DNA of 64,000 nucleotides from Toxoplasma gondii ME49 (lineage: Eukaryota; Apicomplexa; Conoidasida; Eucoccidiorida; Sarcocystidae): contig NC_031473.1 in the NCBI RefSeq assembly GCF_000006565.2, positions 2,830,134-2,894,133 on the forward strand, read 5' to 3'. Of this stretch, positions 24,417 to 36,484 are shown in pieces (within the stretch, counting starts at the first letter, position 1; each line of letters begins with the position of its first letter). The notes beneath the pieces are model-generated. The model was not told the DNA's origin. It did not search any database and saw nothing but the letters and a program-made list of their open reading frames with translations. The position numbers were made by a program, and so were the translations under genes.

Positions 24417-27400
24417 CTAAATCGCCTTCGCTCTCTCCGTCTCCATCTCCGAATAAAGGGCGTCGATCTCCTTGGCGAAAAACTGCATGCACACACGTTC
24501 AAAAAGCTTCACGATGGAGACATCCCAGGTTGCACAAAGGTCTGGAAAAACGTCCTTGGTCAACAACGCATACAGCAATTGCCGCAGCTTGCTGTCGGAT
24601 TGCAGGCAAGAGTAAACTCCCGGAGGCAGCAAAGGTTCTGCAGAAGGCTTACAGAAAGTCGTCTCTTGCATGTGCGCTTCTTTGCACTCTCGGTCCTGCA
24701 CCCTTTACAGTGGATCAGCCCCGAAGAGTCTCTCAGCTCTTCAGTCACACGAGGAGAAAAGAGCAGCCCCTGGCTTCCGACTCTCAGTTAGTTCGTTCAT
24801 ATCCGCAACGACACGCACATCTACACGTTCCAGCTCTGCACTCATCTTCAAGTATTTACGCCTGTTCATGTCATAAAATCCAATGTACACTGACATCATA
24901 TATGCCAGTGAACATTTAGATCATATAGTCACGCACAACTCTATACAGATACATGCACAGAATTCGCTTCAAGCTTACATGCCCAGTACAAATATATATA
25001 CGTATATATATATATATATATATTTATATTTATACGTACATGTATGTAATTGCACGTGAACACGTGTCAAGTGTATTTGGTTCAGAAATGACTGCGAAGA
25101 AGTCAGTTTCTTTCAGAAGGACTTCTCATCTTGGTCGTTCCCAATTTTCCTCGATAATGAAGGGAAACATTGCTTTTACTGCCAGGGCAGAATCGCGAGC
25201 CTCGCACACGACCCAGGTGCGTCCGAAAAGCCTGAGGTCGAACGGGAGCGAACTGCACGCTCGCAAGCGCGCGGCGCACTCTGGAAATCCAGAAAAATGT
25301 TCGCACCATCCACGAGGTGACCTTCTTCCCCCCTTATTCCACACGTTCTTACCTCTTTGGCAACGTAGCGTTTGATTTTCATGGTCGGAGTCAGCAACTC
25401 GTTTTCAATCGAAAAAGGCTCGCTGACGAGGCGGAAGTGCTTCACAACTTCGAATCCTTTCAACTGATGTTCCTTCGCAACAGCCGCCATGCTCTCCGTT
25501 ACTGCCCGGTGGAACTCGGGGAGTGTACAGACAGTCTCCAAACTTGTGTCGGCGAGCTTCCGCTGCACCGCCCACTTCTCGGCCTTCTCTGCATCGGGCA
25601 CGATGATGGCCACCAAGCAAGACTGAGGAAAAGACAAAAAGGAGTCAAAGCGGGTATCTTCCGGAAATCCGTGAAGCGAAACCACAGACGCCTGAGAGGC
25701 ACTACAAACGAGCGAGACGCGCCAAGAACGCGGTTCGGCTTATATACGGGTTAACGCAGGAAGCCCCAGTTTTTCGGCGTGAATCAAAGATGCCGGCGGA
25801 AGTCTTCAGCGCTCACGCCTGACCCGTACATCTCAGGAACGCAGAGAAACGGACAAATCCGATGCGGACAGAGAATGACACAAAGCAGGGAGAAGAGAGG
25901 CTACAAGACACAAAGAGGGCGACAGAAAGGCTACAGAGGTGGATAGAGACGAGGGACGGATAAAGAGAGATGAGGAAACTCGACACTGGAGTCATGATTT
26001 TCGAAAAAAGAAAACCCGATCAAACACCGGCATTCCAGCGCGCAAGATGAGCGCGATCGGTAGGAAAAAGTTTCGTCAACCTCGGCAGACACCAAGGCAC
26101 ACGCCTACTTGAGAGGAGTAGCCAGTGACGAAGGCTTGGGCGACGAGAGGAGCTTGAATGTAGACATTTTCGATTTTTTCTGGCGACACATATTCTCCCT
26201 GAAAACATAAAATCGAGTTTCTGCTCAAGCAAAATCACGCTCTCTCTCAGCTCCCCAGCTCCCCATCAAAATCATGTCTCTTTTTTCTTCCTCTTCTCGT
26301 CATCCTCGCCGTCTCTCCCTTTTCCCTTTTTCTTCCTTCCCTGTCCTTGTCCATGTCGTCTCTCCTCTTTCCTTGTCCCCTCCTCTTCACTCTTCAACTC
26401 CCGTCTATCTCTCTTCTTCTCCATTGCTGTACTCCTCTCTCTCTTCCTCTACTTCTGTCTCCATCTTCTTGTTCCTCTCATGTTTCTCTCTCTTGCTTTC
26501 CTCTTTCTCCGATGCCTGCGTCGGCGCCCCGCCTCCCCTGTGATACAGCCACTCAATGTGGAGTAAGGACCCACAGCGATCCCCGCAGAGCCTAGCAACG
26601 ATATCTTTTTCTCTAGCGTGTCGTGTGACTTCTTCTTCCCGGTGTGGCTTGCCTGTGCGAGCTTAAAAATGTTCTTCTTTCTGTCGATGATTTTCACTGC
26701 GTTGGATCCGGGGACGATGACGGCGACGTCCCCCGAGTGCAGCCAGCCATCTTGGTCGAAAGCTTTTTCAGTTTCTTCTCGATTCCTGAAGTAGCCTGGA
26801 GTGATCGTCGGGCCGCGCAGACAGAGTTCGCCTGCAGGGTGCTCCGGATCGTCGATTCGGTGCTGAGGCATCTCATCGCTAATGTCGAACAAACAAAACT
26901 CGACGCACGGGCAACACCCGCCAATGTGCCCTGCAGTGTTCTCTCCAGCTATGGAGATAAACGAAGCGGCCATCGTCTCCGTCATGCCGTACCCCTACAG
27001 AAAGAAACAAGGAAACAGACGGATCGAGGGTGCCAAACAGGCAGACACGAAGAAGAGCGAGACGGGGATAGGGAAGAAGAGGGAAGAGATTCAAGAGGGA
27101 GAAAAAGGGGAGAAAGAGATGAGACAGCGAGGAAGATACAAAACAGAGGAGAACAGGAAGAGACCGAGGAAAGGGGATAAGAACAACGCAGTTGTGATAC
27201 TTACCTCGACGACAGGAGTGCTGAATAGAGCTTCGATCTTCTCGTGTACAGACACATCGAGAGGAGCAGAGCCGACGAGCATGTAGCGCAGCTTGGATCC
27301 TAGCAGAACTTTTGTCTTGTTGAAGACAAGCTAAGAAGAAAGACAGAAAGAAAGGCAGCGACGACTTCAACATTGGAAGTGAGGAAAAACATGGTGTGCA

Positions 27401-30400
27401 CACATCTACCTCAATTTCTCTCCTCACCTTGTCCCACATGGCGTGAACAGGAGATCCAGTGGCCCTGATCTTGCGGATCTTCGTGGTCATTCCTACAGAG
27501 AAGAAGTGAGACAAAAGCAAAAGAAAATCACCTAGGAAAAACGAAAAAACACGAGGAGAATGGTACTTGGAGGAGAGGTAGGGAAGCAGACGACCATAAA
27601 AGAACACACAAGGAAAAAAAAGAGACAAAAGGAGAGGCAATGCAGGCGGCAAAAGGAAGAACAAGGAAGAACGAAGAGAGAATGAAGAAGAGGAAAGAAG
27701 AGGAGAGAATAGAAAGAAGAAAAGATTCAGTTGTGTCCTGTGGGGCCTTCCGAGACAACACTCCAGTATATTTCCCGTTCCTCAGAAGCGTCATTAAGAC
27801 CTCTCGTTGATGAAGCCGACTGACAGAGTCGACCCATGGATTGTCTGGAAGAGCAAAGTGGATTCCGTGTGAGGGTGCTCTGCTAAAAGCTGGCTGCTCT
27901 GCCTTGCACATTTTGGAAACTTGCCTTGATTGAAAAGCGTTTGAGCGACAGTCGACTTGTCTCTCACGCTGTCCAGAACGCGGTCGTGGATTCGGTTGAA
28001 GAGTCGCGGGACACTGAAGGAAACAACGAACGGGTTTAGAATGCGGCGTCTTTGTGAAGACACCGTCAGAGGAAGAATCTTTCGCCATGTCAAGAGATCG
28101 GCCTCTTTTGCGTGTGAGACTCTCTCGAAGTCAACAAACAGGCAGGAGCCGCTGACTTTTACACAAATGCCTAACTCTGAATACTCTGGCTGAAGTTGTT
28201 CTTGAGACTGCACCGACAGCGACGTGGCGTGACTGTACAGGTCTTCCTTCGACCAATTGTACGGCGGTCTGCGCTTTTTCGGAGTTTCCCTCCGAACGGC
28301 AGTCTGAACGAGTTGTGACTCTACTATATTTCAAGTGACACGGTGCTTGTGGGAGAGAGAAAACAAACGCACCTGATGCAGTGTAAAACGCTCCTTCAAA
28401 CGAATGCTCAACCAAGAGAGAAGCGAGGGGAAACGGGAAGAAAAACAGAGAAAAAAGAGGAGAAAAGAGGGGGGAAAAGGAGAGAAAAAAGAAAAAACTC
28501 ACCTGCTGAAGACGGCAGGCTCCAACGTTTGCATGTCGTCCAGCAACTTCAGAGTATTCTGGTCGGGGAAATACAACAAAAGAATAAAAGGTTTCTTCGT
28601 TGCAGAGCAGAAAAACCACGCACAGCTCCAGAAAACGGAGAAAAAACGGTCGTTCTTCTCCCAGTGTCTCCGTTTTTCTCGCAAAGTCTAAGGTCTTCCT
28701 TCGGTGCTTCTCGGAGCTTCTGCTCTCAGTCTTTTTCTTCGTCGTTCTCGCAGGAAGGACGACAGAGAAAAAAGACGAAACAGAGAAGGAAGCTGTCGAA
28801 CTAGATCCAGTCTCTGACGCGCACGCCCCGTGAACTTCAAAATCAAATTTCGTCTCGGTCGCATGCAGTTCTCCACAGTGTCTCGAGTGGTCTGGTTTGC
28901 CAGTTTTGGGGAAAGGTAACCGGGTACTTAAAACAGACAAAAATCACGAAAACGAGTTCTGTCACAGATCCCCTGCATGCAAAGTTGCTGGTCGCGAGGT
29001 CTCGCTACGATAGAAGCACTGTTGAATTGTTTCTTCTTCTTACGCCCCCGTAAAATCCGACAGAGCCGCCGAGAGAGAACAGAATGTTCTGCAGAGACCG
29101 TTCGTAAACGTGGGCGAGAGGAAGATAAGAAAGATACGTGTCCTCTGGGTGCAAAGCCATCGACGGGACTGTCAGCGCTGAAAAGAAAACGAATGCCAGG
29201 CGAAAAACGCAAAGAAGGCGTCTCTCTGCGTCTTCGTTCCCGCGGAGAAGAGAACAGAGAAGGAAAGGGAGAAAAGAGAACAGGAGAAGGAAAGGGAGAA
29301 GAACAGAAGCAAGGAGGGAGAACGAAAGGAGAGACAGAGACAGCTGAAGATAGAACGATGGGACAGAGACAGAGACAACTACAAAACGCGAAAGAAAGGT
29401 AAAGGCAGGAAATATAAACAGTAGAAGAAACAGCGACTTGACATTCCTGTTTTTCTTCACATCGAGATACTGGAAGCTCGTCGCGAACGGATGAAAAACT
29501 CGAATTCGTGAGAAGTCTTTTGTCGCTTACGTCCGCGCACAGCTCCGGCAATTGTCGCGACGAAGTTCCCATGTGACATGAGCACCCCCTTGGGTCTGCT
29601 TGTCGTGCCTGAGGAAAGCAAAAAATCCGCTGGAGGACACAAATGTCCACTGAGACCCCGAGGAAATGCTTCTCAAAGAGTTCGAGACGGAAAAAAAACA
29701 AACACCGCAAAAAAGGAAACGAAAGAGCAGAAAACGAACTCGTGACGCAGAGGGGAATAAGACAGAGGAAAGAGAAGGCATAGAAAGGAAGCGAGAGGAA
29801 ATGAGAAAAGAGCGAGGAAGTGGAGAGAGAGAAAGTGAGACAAGACAGAGAGACAGTAGGAGAAGATAGAGAATGTGATAGAGAGAACGACAACAAAGGA
29901 AACAGCAGAGAGGTCTCACTTTCGAATCCCGAGCTCACCTGAGGTGTAGCAGACGGTGCTCACTGTAGACAATTTAGCGACAACGTCATCCGTGAGCGGA
30001 ATAAGATTTTCTTTTCCCTGAAAAGCAAAACAATCTCCTTTATAAATGTAGGCCTACGGCGCCGCTGGTTTCTGGGCAGAACTCTACACTTCGCGTCTCT
30101 TTTTCCCTAGAAACAAGTCCCAGTCTGAGCCTTTGCTGCGCAACAGTCTAGAGTTCTTTTCAGTTGCACAAAGTTTTGCCGCTAAGTCTTCGTTCGCCCA
30201 GAGTTCCCCGAACGGACCTCGAAGGAAATGTCGCTGCACGGAAGACGCCCTTACGACACTGTTCTTCACCCCGACGTCTATCTGATAAAGCGAAAGCCAG
30301 TCCGCGTCTACTGTTCTCTCGTTCGTCTGTTTTTCTCTGGACTCGAAGGAATGCGCAGGTGGGAGGCGAAAATGCCGTTTTCTCCTCCCTCGTTCAAACA

Positions 30401-33400
30401 CGAAAACGGACGGTAACTCTCTGCATTGGCGCCTCGGTTGGCCTCGCAAGTAACTGCGTAGGAGGAGACCCTTGAGAGATTCAACCACGTTCTTTATGAC
30501 TACTGACTCTGACTTCGTGTCTATTCGGTATGGACCTGCTTTCCCGTTTGTCTGTGCCTCTAGGGGCCATTTAATCAACGTTTCAAACGTTTCTCGAAGC
30601 CTGGTAGATGCTGTCCTGACGAAGCTCGACATGCCTTTTCGAGTAAATGACGCCAAGTGAAAACTTGGATTCCCAGCTTTGTCGCTTGGTCAAGCAAGTC
30701 TTTTGCAGGTGCTCCTGGGTCATCCATGAGAAAGAGATACTTGACAAAGATCTCTTCCTTCTCTGCCTTGCTTTCTCCTGCCTTCAACTCCGCCACCGCC
30801 TTCTTTCCTTCTTCTCTTCCTGCTGTCTCCGTCGCTTCTTCTTTGCCTGCTCCTTCGGTGGTTTGCTCTGCGGCGTCCTCTGAAGTTTCAGGCGTCACGC
30901 GAGAAGCGTTCACGGCTTCTTCAGGTTCTCCAGCGAGAGAACTTTTTGCCGCTTCGATTGAGTCCAGCAGACGCCGCGCGCACTCCTCAGAAGCCACGAC
31001 AGAACGAAGTCGAGTCTGCGCCAAAATAAACGCTGTGCTCTCAGGTCCCAGTGTGTCGTACAAGGGCACAATCGTGATGCCGTACGCATTGCCTGCAAAG
31101 AAAAGAAAACCAAATCACGCGTTTGGAGTGCAGACGAAACTCAGAAAGGCCCAACGGGAGACCGACAACGGGTGAGGGAAAGGAAAGATGAGAGAGACAC
31201 GAAAGGAACAAGACAAACGCGAGAAAGCCACGGATGAAAAAGAGGCAAGGAAAGAAACCAGCTAGAAAAACACGGGAAGAAAAAACACTAACTGATGGGG
31301 AAGACAAAGACTGGGAGAGGCGGAGGCCTTGTTTAACTTGAACGTCGTTGCATGCATTGGCAGCACGAGAAGACTGAGTGCCGGAACTTCTTCTCCAACG
31401 CACCCTTGTGTGCTGTTCTCTTTCTCCGTCGCAGACTCTCCGGAGAAAATTTTGACTTCGAAAAGAAGGATCAGACGCGTATTTGTTGATTTCTTGTTCA
31501 CTACGACAAATAAACATTCAGGAACACAGGCGTCTCAGGGCCAGTGAGAACGCGTTCTATTCCACTTCCCATGCAAGTCCTGCAGATGGTCCAGAACCCA
31601 ATTCACGGAAGAGAACCCCGGAGAGCGAAAATGATCGAGCGCCTACCAAAATGAAGACACTGAAGAATGTATGGGTGACTGGTGCTGATGAATCGAACTG
31701 AACTTGGGCGGTTCAACGAGAAATCAGTGCACACACTTGTTCACATTTTTGACTCGGATTCCTCTCGGCCGCATGCACGATTTACACGAACAAGGAACAT
31801 CCCGGACTCTGGCCAGCTGGTCAGAGCGCAGGGTCTCTACCCCTGCAGGATGGGCGGAATCCTTTTCGAGGAAACACCTCCGTTGTCGCATCGGTGAAAG
31901 ACATACACGCTTGCTCGCAGATCGCCCACTCTTCTCTGTTCTTGCTGTAGAAAGCGAGGAAGCGCATGTCCTGCTGAAAAGTTTCTTCTTCGAAGTGAAG
32001 CTTGGGAGCTGCGTCTGGAAGACTCAAGATGCCACTTCCCACTTCGAGAGCCAGCTGCTCCACCTGAAAACGCGGAAAACGGGGGACCTTGTGCCTCTGT
32101 CGAAATGGGGAGGCGAGAAAGAAAGGAGCACGGAGCGGTAGCAGCTGACGACAAACGCATTCAAGAGCTTCGCTGCGTTTCGTCTCGTCTTCTGGAAGAG
32201 GTCGTAAACTAGGCTTCATCTACTTCAGCAGTGGAGAATCGTTAGGAGTCCACTGAGTGACTGTTCTGACAGTTCAGATACAGAGGTTCATGACTCTCTG
32301 TACTCCGCAGACCGCGTATCACACCAAGACCACGAAAACCCAGATCTGTACCACCTTTTGTCTGTACAGAAGGAAGCAGCGGCTTCTGAGACGCCGATGC
32401 TTCCTTCTCGCGAAAAATGTATTCTTCCGCTGACGCAGTACGACGAACTATGACAAAAGAGGTCTCAGTCTGCACCGAGGAGTCACCCACTCACGGACTG
32501 CACTTCCAGTCTTGATATGTTCACGAATGAACATTTGACATTCGAATCTCACATAGTCATCTGGGAGAAGGCGAGAAGAGAGGCAACAAGAAAAAAGAAC
32601 AGAACGCGCTGTGGCTCTTGAAGAGACACTCTGGAGTCGACAGAAAAACGTGACAGAAGCATGACGAAGCCCAAGATGTCTCGTACGACGAGACGCGCGT
32701 CGTCGACTTTTTTCACGAAAGACCTTCATTGAAGATTTGTTCAGAGGAAATCGATCATGCGAGTCAACAGGCACAGCTCACACCTTCAACGTGCATTTGT
32801 AAATTTTTCCGTATCTCAGCTCATGTGCGTCCAGCCAAAGACCTTCCTCCCGCACAGGTTCAAGGAGCAAGAAAACGACGAAAAAAGAGACCCTCCTCAC
32901 CTCGCGATACGTTTTCCACTGGTACGGGCCGAGTGTCCCATCCGCGTTCTTCACGCGAGTTCCGAGACACCGTTTTTCTCCGGAGATGGCAACACCGCGC
33001 TGAAACAGGTCCCAGCTGTACACACACCACAGAGCGACCCGGGCGCACTCTCGGCGTGGGCAAAGCGGCAGTTTCTTCAGAAAAGAGTCGCCTCCAAGAA
33101 AAGAGATGCTCTCCACTACAACGGCAGTGTCCAACGTACGCGAGAGGCCTGCGCCAACTCGGATGCGCAGATCGACGAAATCAGTCTCTCTGCAGCCTGT
33201 GTACCTCCTTGACTCTCAGCTTCAGGAGAACTGCAGGTTCTCGCGAGTGGAGTCGGCACAATCCACTAAACGTTGGTTCAGCGAGGGAGGCCGCGGGGGC
33301 AGCAAGTCGACAAGAGAACAGGGTTCAAGAACTCAAGTAAAAACTCAAGTGCCTCAACCCGTTTCCCGGGGAGGCATGTGGACGGCGCATGCACAGACTA

Positions 33401-34455
33401 CCAAACACACGTGGCGCTATCTCGTCTGAAGAGTCCTTAATACGGTCCATACGCCCCCCCCCTGCAAGAGGGACCGAGACAGCTGAGAGAAGAGAGGAAA
33501 CGTCGAGAGAAGAAACGAAATCTCTCACACGAAAAGTGCGTTAAGACAGACACCTCCAGGAGGGCATTGTAGACGAGGCAGAGGAGAAGAGCAGCACCCA
33601 ACAGGCCGCAGAAAATCCCTCAATGCACCATCAAGCTAGACGGTTTCTAACACACCATACGGTACTCCAACATCTACAGGAATATATTCCTAGCCACGAA
33701 GAGTTAGGCAGAACATCCAGTTCTTTGCCTCACGGCAGCGACTGTCGCAGGCAAGGCGTCCCCAGCGACGCTGAGCATGCGTCTCTTCTCATGAAAGGGA
33801 GTTCGAGCTTCTAACGGCGCTGTGTTCCAAAAAGAAGTTCCCCATCGCCTCTGGCGGAAACGCTGAGAGGAATTCGAAGAAAGTCACGAGAAACGGAAAG
33901 AAAGGGAGCAGCTTACGCGCTCTGACATGGGCGGTCGGCAAAGTTGTCCACTATCGCATCTGGGCTGAAGACCGAGCGGTAGATTGACGTTCTTTTCTTT
34001 CCTGAAAAATGCGAGAGACGCAAAATTCGAATTAAGCGCGTCCGCGCGTCCACATGCGAGCAACCGTCCGCGGGCGCTACAGAGCAAAGGCGTCTGCAGA
34101 CAGAAAGCTGCTTGCTCTTCACATGTACACACCCCCCATAACCCATACATACCCACAAAAGTGCACCTGCTCGTGCAAGTAGAGACTGCGGAAGAAACAG
34201 CTCATGGTGCACACGCATGCAACAATACTTCACATCGATTTACGACAACTGACATCCAAACGCAAAAGGAAGCGCCTAAGTAAAGGGCCGCCTGCCTCTA
34301 TCCTTGTACAAGTCTCCAAGGACAAAGAGCCGAAAAGCACTTCCTTCTGTCACCCATGTTTCTTCGCCAGTCCACATACACGATCTATATAATTTTATAT
34401 ATACATGCATATATATGCGATAATATATATATATATATATTCACACATGAATGCA

Positions 34456-34491
<36 letters not shown>

Positions 34492-34740
34492 ACATGAACA
34501 TCTGTTTGCGGTATATATGTATTTATAAGTATATATTTGCAGAGAGTATAAGGCGGTGTGGGTCTCACTGTGTTTCCACTTTTGTCCACTTTGAAAGAAC
34601 TGTTCGTGAAGGTGTGAGTCTGCAAGGCTCGACGGGTGAACCTCCAGGTGCCCCTGTGTGGAGGAAAGCGTACCTGCCGGAACCGGGTCCTCAATGGGGA
34701 CGTTGTACACGATCTGTGGTCCACTCTGAGTGTTCCCCAT
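24417..34740 (-). CDS. Long-chain acyl-CoA synthetase (AMP-forming)
   Basis: Activates fatty acids to acyl-CoA via an acyl-AMP intermediate. Sixteen exons join in phase to 758 codons: 34740-34674, 34001-33917, 33015-32901, 32063-31907, 31092-30635, 30017-29939, 29608-29531, 29177-29044, 28558-28503, 28013-27925, 27492-27428, 27330-27205, 26994-26653, 26198-26109, 25622-25353 and 24482-24417. Signatures in order: YSKNREEWAICEQACNAYG, VPLYDTLG, TSGTTSRPKGV (AMP-binding P-loop, about 319), LSYLPLAHVYER, RATGSPVHAMWDK, YMLVGSAPLD, GYGMTET, DGWLHSGD, IIDRKKNIFKLAQGEYV and FFAKEIDALYSE. Exon 5 carries a Glu/Ala/Lys-rich insert of about 70 residues not usual for the family. The N-terminus MGNTQSG fits the N-myristoylation pattern, so peripheral membrane attachment is possible. 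Introns 5, 10 and 13 begin with GC, not GT. No C-terminal peroxisomal signal is present. Which paralogue it is cannot be said. Confidence 0.93.
25000..25030. repeat. (TA)n microsatellite in intron 15 of acyl-CoA synthetase
   Basis: TA run with flanking ATATACGTATATA sequence, inside the intron between 24483 and 25352. Confidence 0.8.
34424..34488. repeat. Two (AT)n microsatellites in intron 1 of acyl-CoA synthetase
   Basis: Two TA runs (about 34424-34440 and 34460-34487) separated by about 20 bases, inside the first intron. Confidence 0.85.
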
Positions 34741-35167
34741 CTTGTCTTAGCCGCTATCTGAGACAAAATGCGAGGAACTGAGGAAACGGAGGTTGCACCG
34801 GAAGTCGTTCTTCCTCGAAGTCGACAGGTTTCGGAAACAACACAGTACGCAGTTGAGAAACACTCTCTCCTTGGCGAGACAGCACACACAGGCGACACAT
34901 GACCGACAAGATCCGGTAGAAAAAGGTACTCCCTGCATCGGGAATAAGCAGAGAAACAGGTTTTCACATGAGGAACTGGCGACACACCGTGTGCACAAGA
35001 ACGCCTCTCGTGTCGCGCGTCCAGACTCAGCAGGCAAGAAAAGATCTACACTCAGAGTCAGCGTACAACGGGGATTTTTAACGCGAATCCACTTCGTTCG
35101 CGCCTTTTGCAGGACGAAAACCTACGCGTTTGCTGCGGAGGATCTGTACAACACAACCTAATGAGAT
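34741..35167. promoter_or_regulatory. Putative divergent promoter / 5' leader of acyl-CoA synthetase
   Basis: Sequence immediately upstream of the acyl-CoA synthetase ATG at 34740 (minus) and of the long plus-strand open frame. It is assigned by position only. I recognise no defined promoter element. Confidence 0.3.
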
Positions 35168-36484
35168 GTGAAAAGGCAAGACAGCCCACAGTTCTACTTT
35201 CGTCTGGCACACACGGGAGATGAAGGAACCGAAACGGGAAGAGAGAGTGGTAAAAGAGCGCGGGACGCAGTGCAGGGGGAACCGAGAAAGAAACGACGGA
35301 CCGGACGCGTAACGCAAGAGCCACAGATCATCGGTACTTCCTCGACGGTGCAGTGTACGGATACCTGGGCAACCGCCAGAAAAACGAACGAAGCCAGACT
35401 GGCAATTCCGAACGGACGGGACGAACAGCTGGGCCGAAACCAGAGTTTGGCCGTTTTCTCCACGACCACCTTTGCGTCTTTGTGTGCTGGTTCGCCGGTA
35501 TTCGTTGTCCCTTCCCCTCGTTTACCGTGGACACACAGTCGCCAGGAAAACGCTTACCACAGAAAAAGGTCCCTTCGAGGGAGAACAGGAGGAATGCTGA
35601 GATGCCAGTCCGAGGCGCAGCGATGCCTGAGAAAAGTGCCCCGAGAGACAAGGACCAGGAAGAAACGAGAGACGGAAGGAGAAACGGTACTCGAGAACCA
35701 GGAGACGCCCCGGGGAAGACAGCGCCAGGGAACGCGATCTGTTTTCACACGTGCGAGAACGCAGACGACTAAACCGTATCCCCAGACTGGGTGCGCTAAA
35801 CTGGGAGAGAGCTGTCTCCCCGGGAAAGAACCTTTACGGGCATCTGTCGGCTCAGAAGGAACAACCAAGACTGGACAAAAGCAGAAGAATCTGACGAAAA
35901 GAAGGCGAATCGGGTGGGCCGTCTCCGTCGAAAGCAGTGCTGAACCAGATCCACAAAAGCCAGGTTGCACGAGGCACGAATCCGACGTCGTCCTGGTTGG
36001 GAAAAAAAGCACAGCCACCTGGAAATGGCGATATTGCCCCTCTTCCTGCAAGAATGAGCCCCCTTTTCCAAACGAAAAGCGTTTCCCGAAACTTCTTTTG
36101 GCCAAGGACTCGCATCTGTGCAGCCCCTGCTCTCCACCATGCGGTTCGCTGTCACTCGCGCGACATCGCAGCTGCATATCCGCGGCCCTGTTCCACCTCT
36201 CCGCGGTCACGTGTGTCACCTGTCAGTGGCGCCAGCAAGACACGTGCAACGTAGAGGGGCCCAACCAGAACAAGGAGCTTCTCCGGAAGTTTCTTCAGCT
36301 GACAGTCTCTCTGCAGAAAGAGGTTTGGCGTTCCGGCCCGGCTTCTCAAGGAGCTGGTCCGCTCTGCAGGCAAACTACCGATGCAGCGATACCATACTCT
36401 TGCGGTGACCCCACATTTCGCCACATGTCTGTCTCACGATGTTCAGGAAAAAACACCTGTTCTTCTCAATCACGGTGCGTCTGA
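35168..36484 (+). CDS. Uncharacterised long open frame, doubtful gene
   Basis: This 438-codon stretch is free of stops but opens with GTG. The first in-frame ATG is at 35594, which would leave about 296 codons. The translation is Arg/Lys/Thr/Ser-rich in the first half (PRKKRRTGRV) and Cys/Ser-rich at the end. It shows no signal peptide, membrane segment, repeat or domain I recognise. The opposite strand also has a 221-codon open frame at 35554-36219, so this region is simply poor in stops. It could be a lineage-specific protein, an exon of a larger gene, or a long GC-rich 5' UTR. The length is unlikely by chance, but the composition does not look like an ordinary protein. Confidence 0.25.
   Translation: MKRQDSPQFYFRLAHTGDEGTETGRESGKRARDAVQGEPRKKRRTGRVTQEPQIIGTSSTVQCTDTWATARKTNEARLAIPNGRDEQLGRNQSLAVFSTTTFASLCAGSPVFVVPSPRLPWTHSRQENAYHRKRSLRGRTGGMLRCQSEAQRCLRKVPRETRTRKKRETEGETVLENQETPRGRQRQGTRSVFTRARTQTTKPYPQTGCAKLGESCLPGKEPLRASVGSEGTTKTGQKQKNLTKRRRIGWAVSVESSAEPDPQKPGCTRHESDVVLVGKKSTATWKWRYCPSSCKNEPPFPNEKRFPKLLLAKDSHLCSPCSPPCGSLSLARHRSCISAALFHLSAVTCVTCQWRQQDTCNVEGPNQNKELLRKFLQLTVSLQKEVWRSGPASQGAGPLCRQTTDAAIPYSCGDPTFRHMSVSRCSGKNTCSSQSRCV

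Noticed and set aside
28131..28940. 269-codon minus-strand open frame
   Set aside because: It overlaps exon 9 out of frame and covers introns 8 and 9 of the acyl-CoA synthetase. The phase-consistent gene model explains the region.
31878..31906. Longer form of acyl-CoA synthetase exon 4 ending at a GAG|GTG site
   Set aside because: It gives the wrong phase for exon 5. The GTATGT donor at 31906 restores the conserved ACNAYGITIVPLYDTLG.
32448..32600. Possible extra exon (DDYVRFECQMFIREHIK) in acyl-CoA synthetase intron 3
   Set aside because: Exons 3 and 4 join exactly in phase without it (YRE/VEQL), and the sequence does not match the family at this point.
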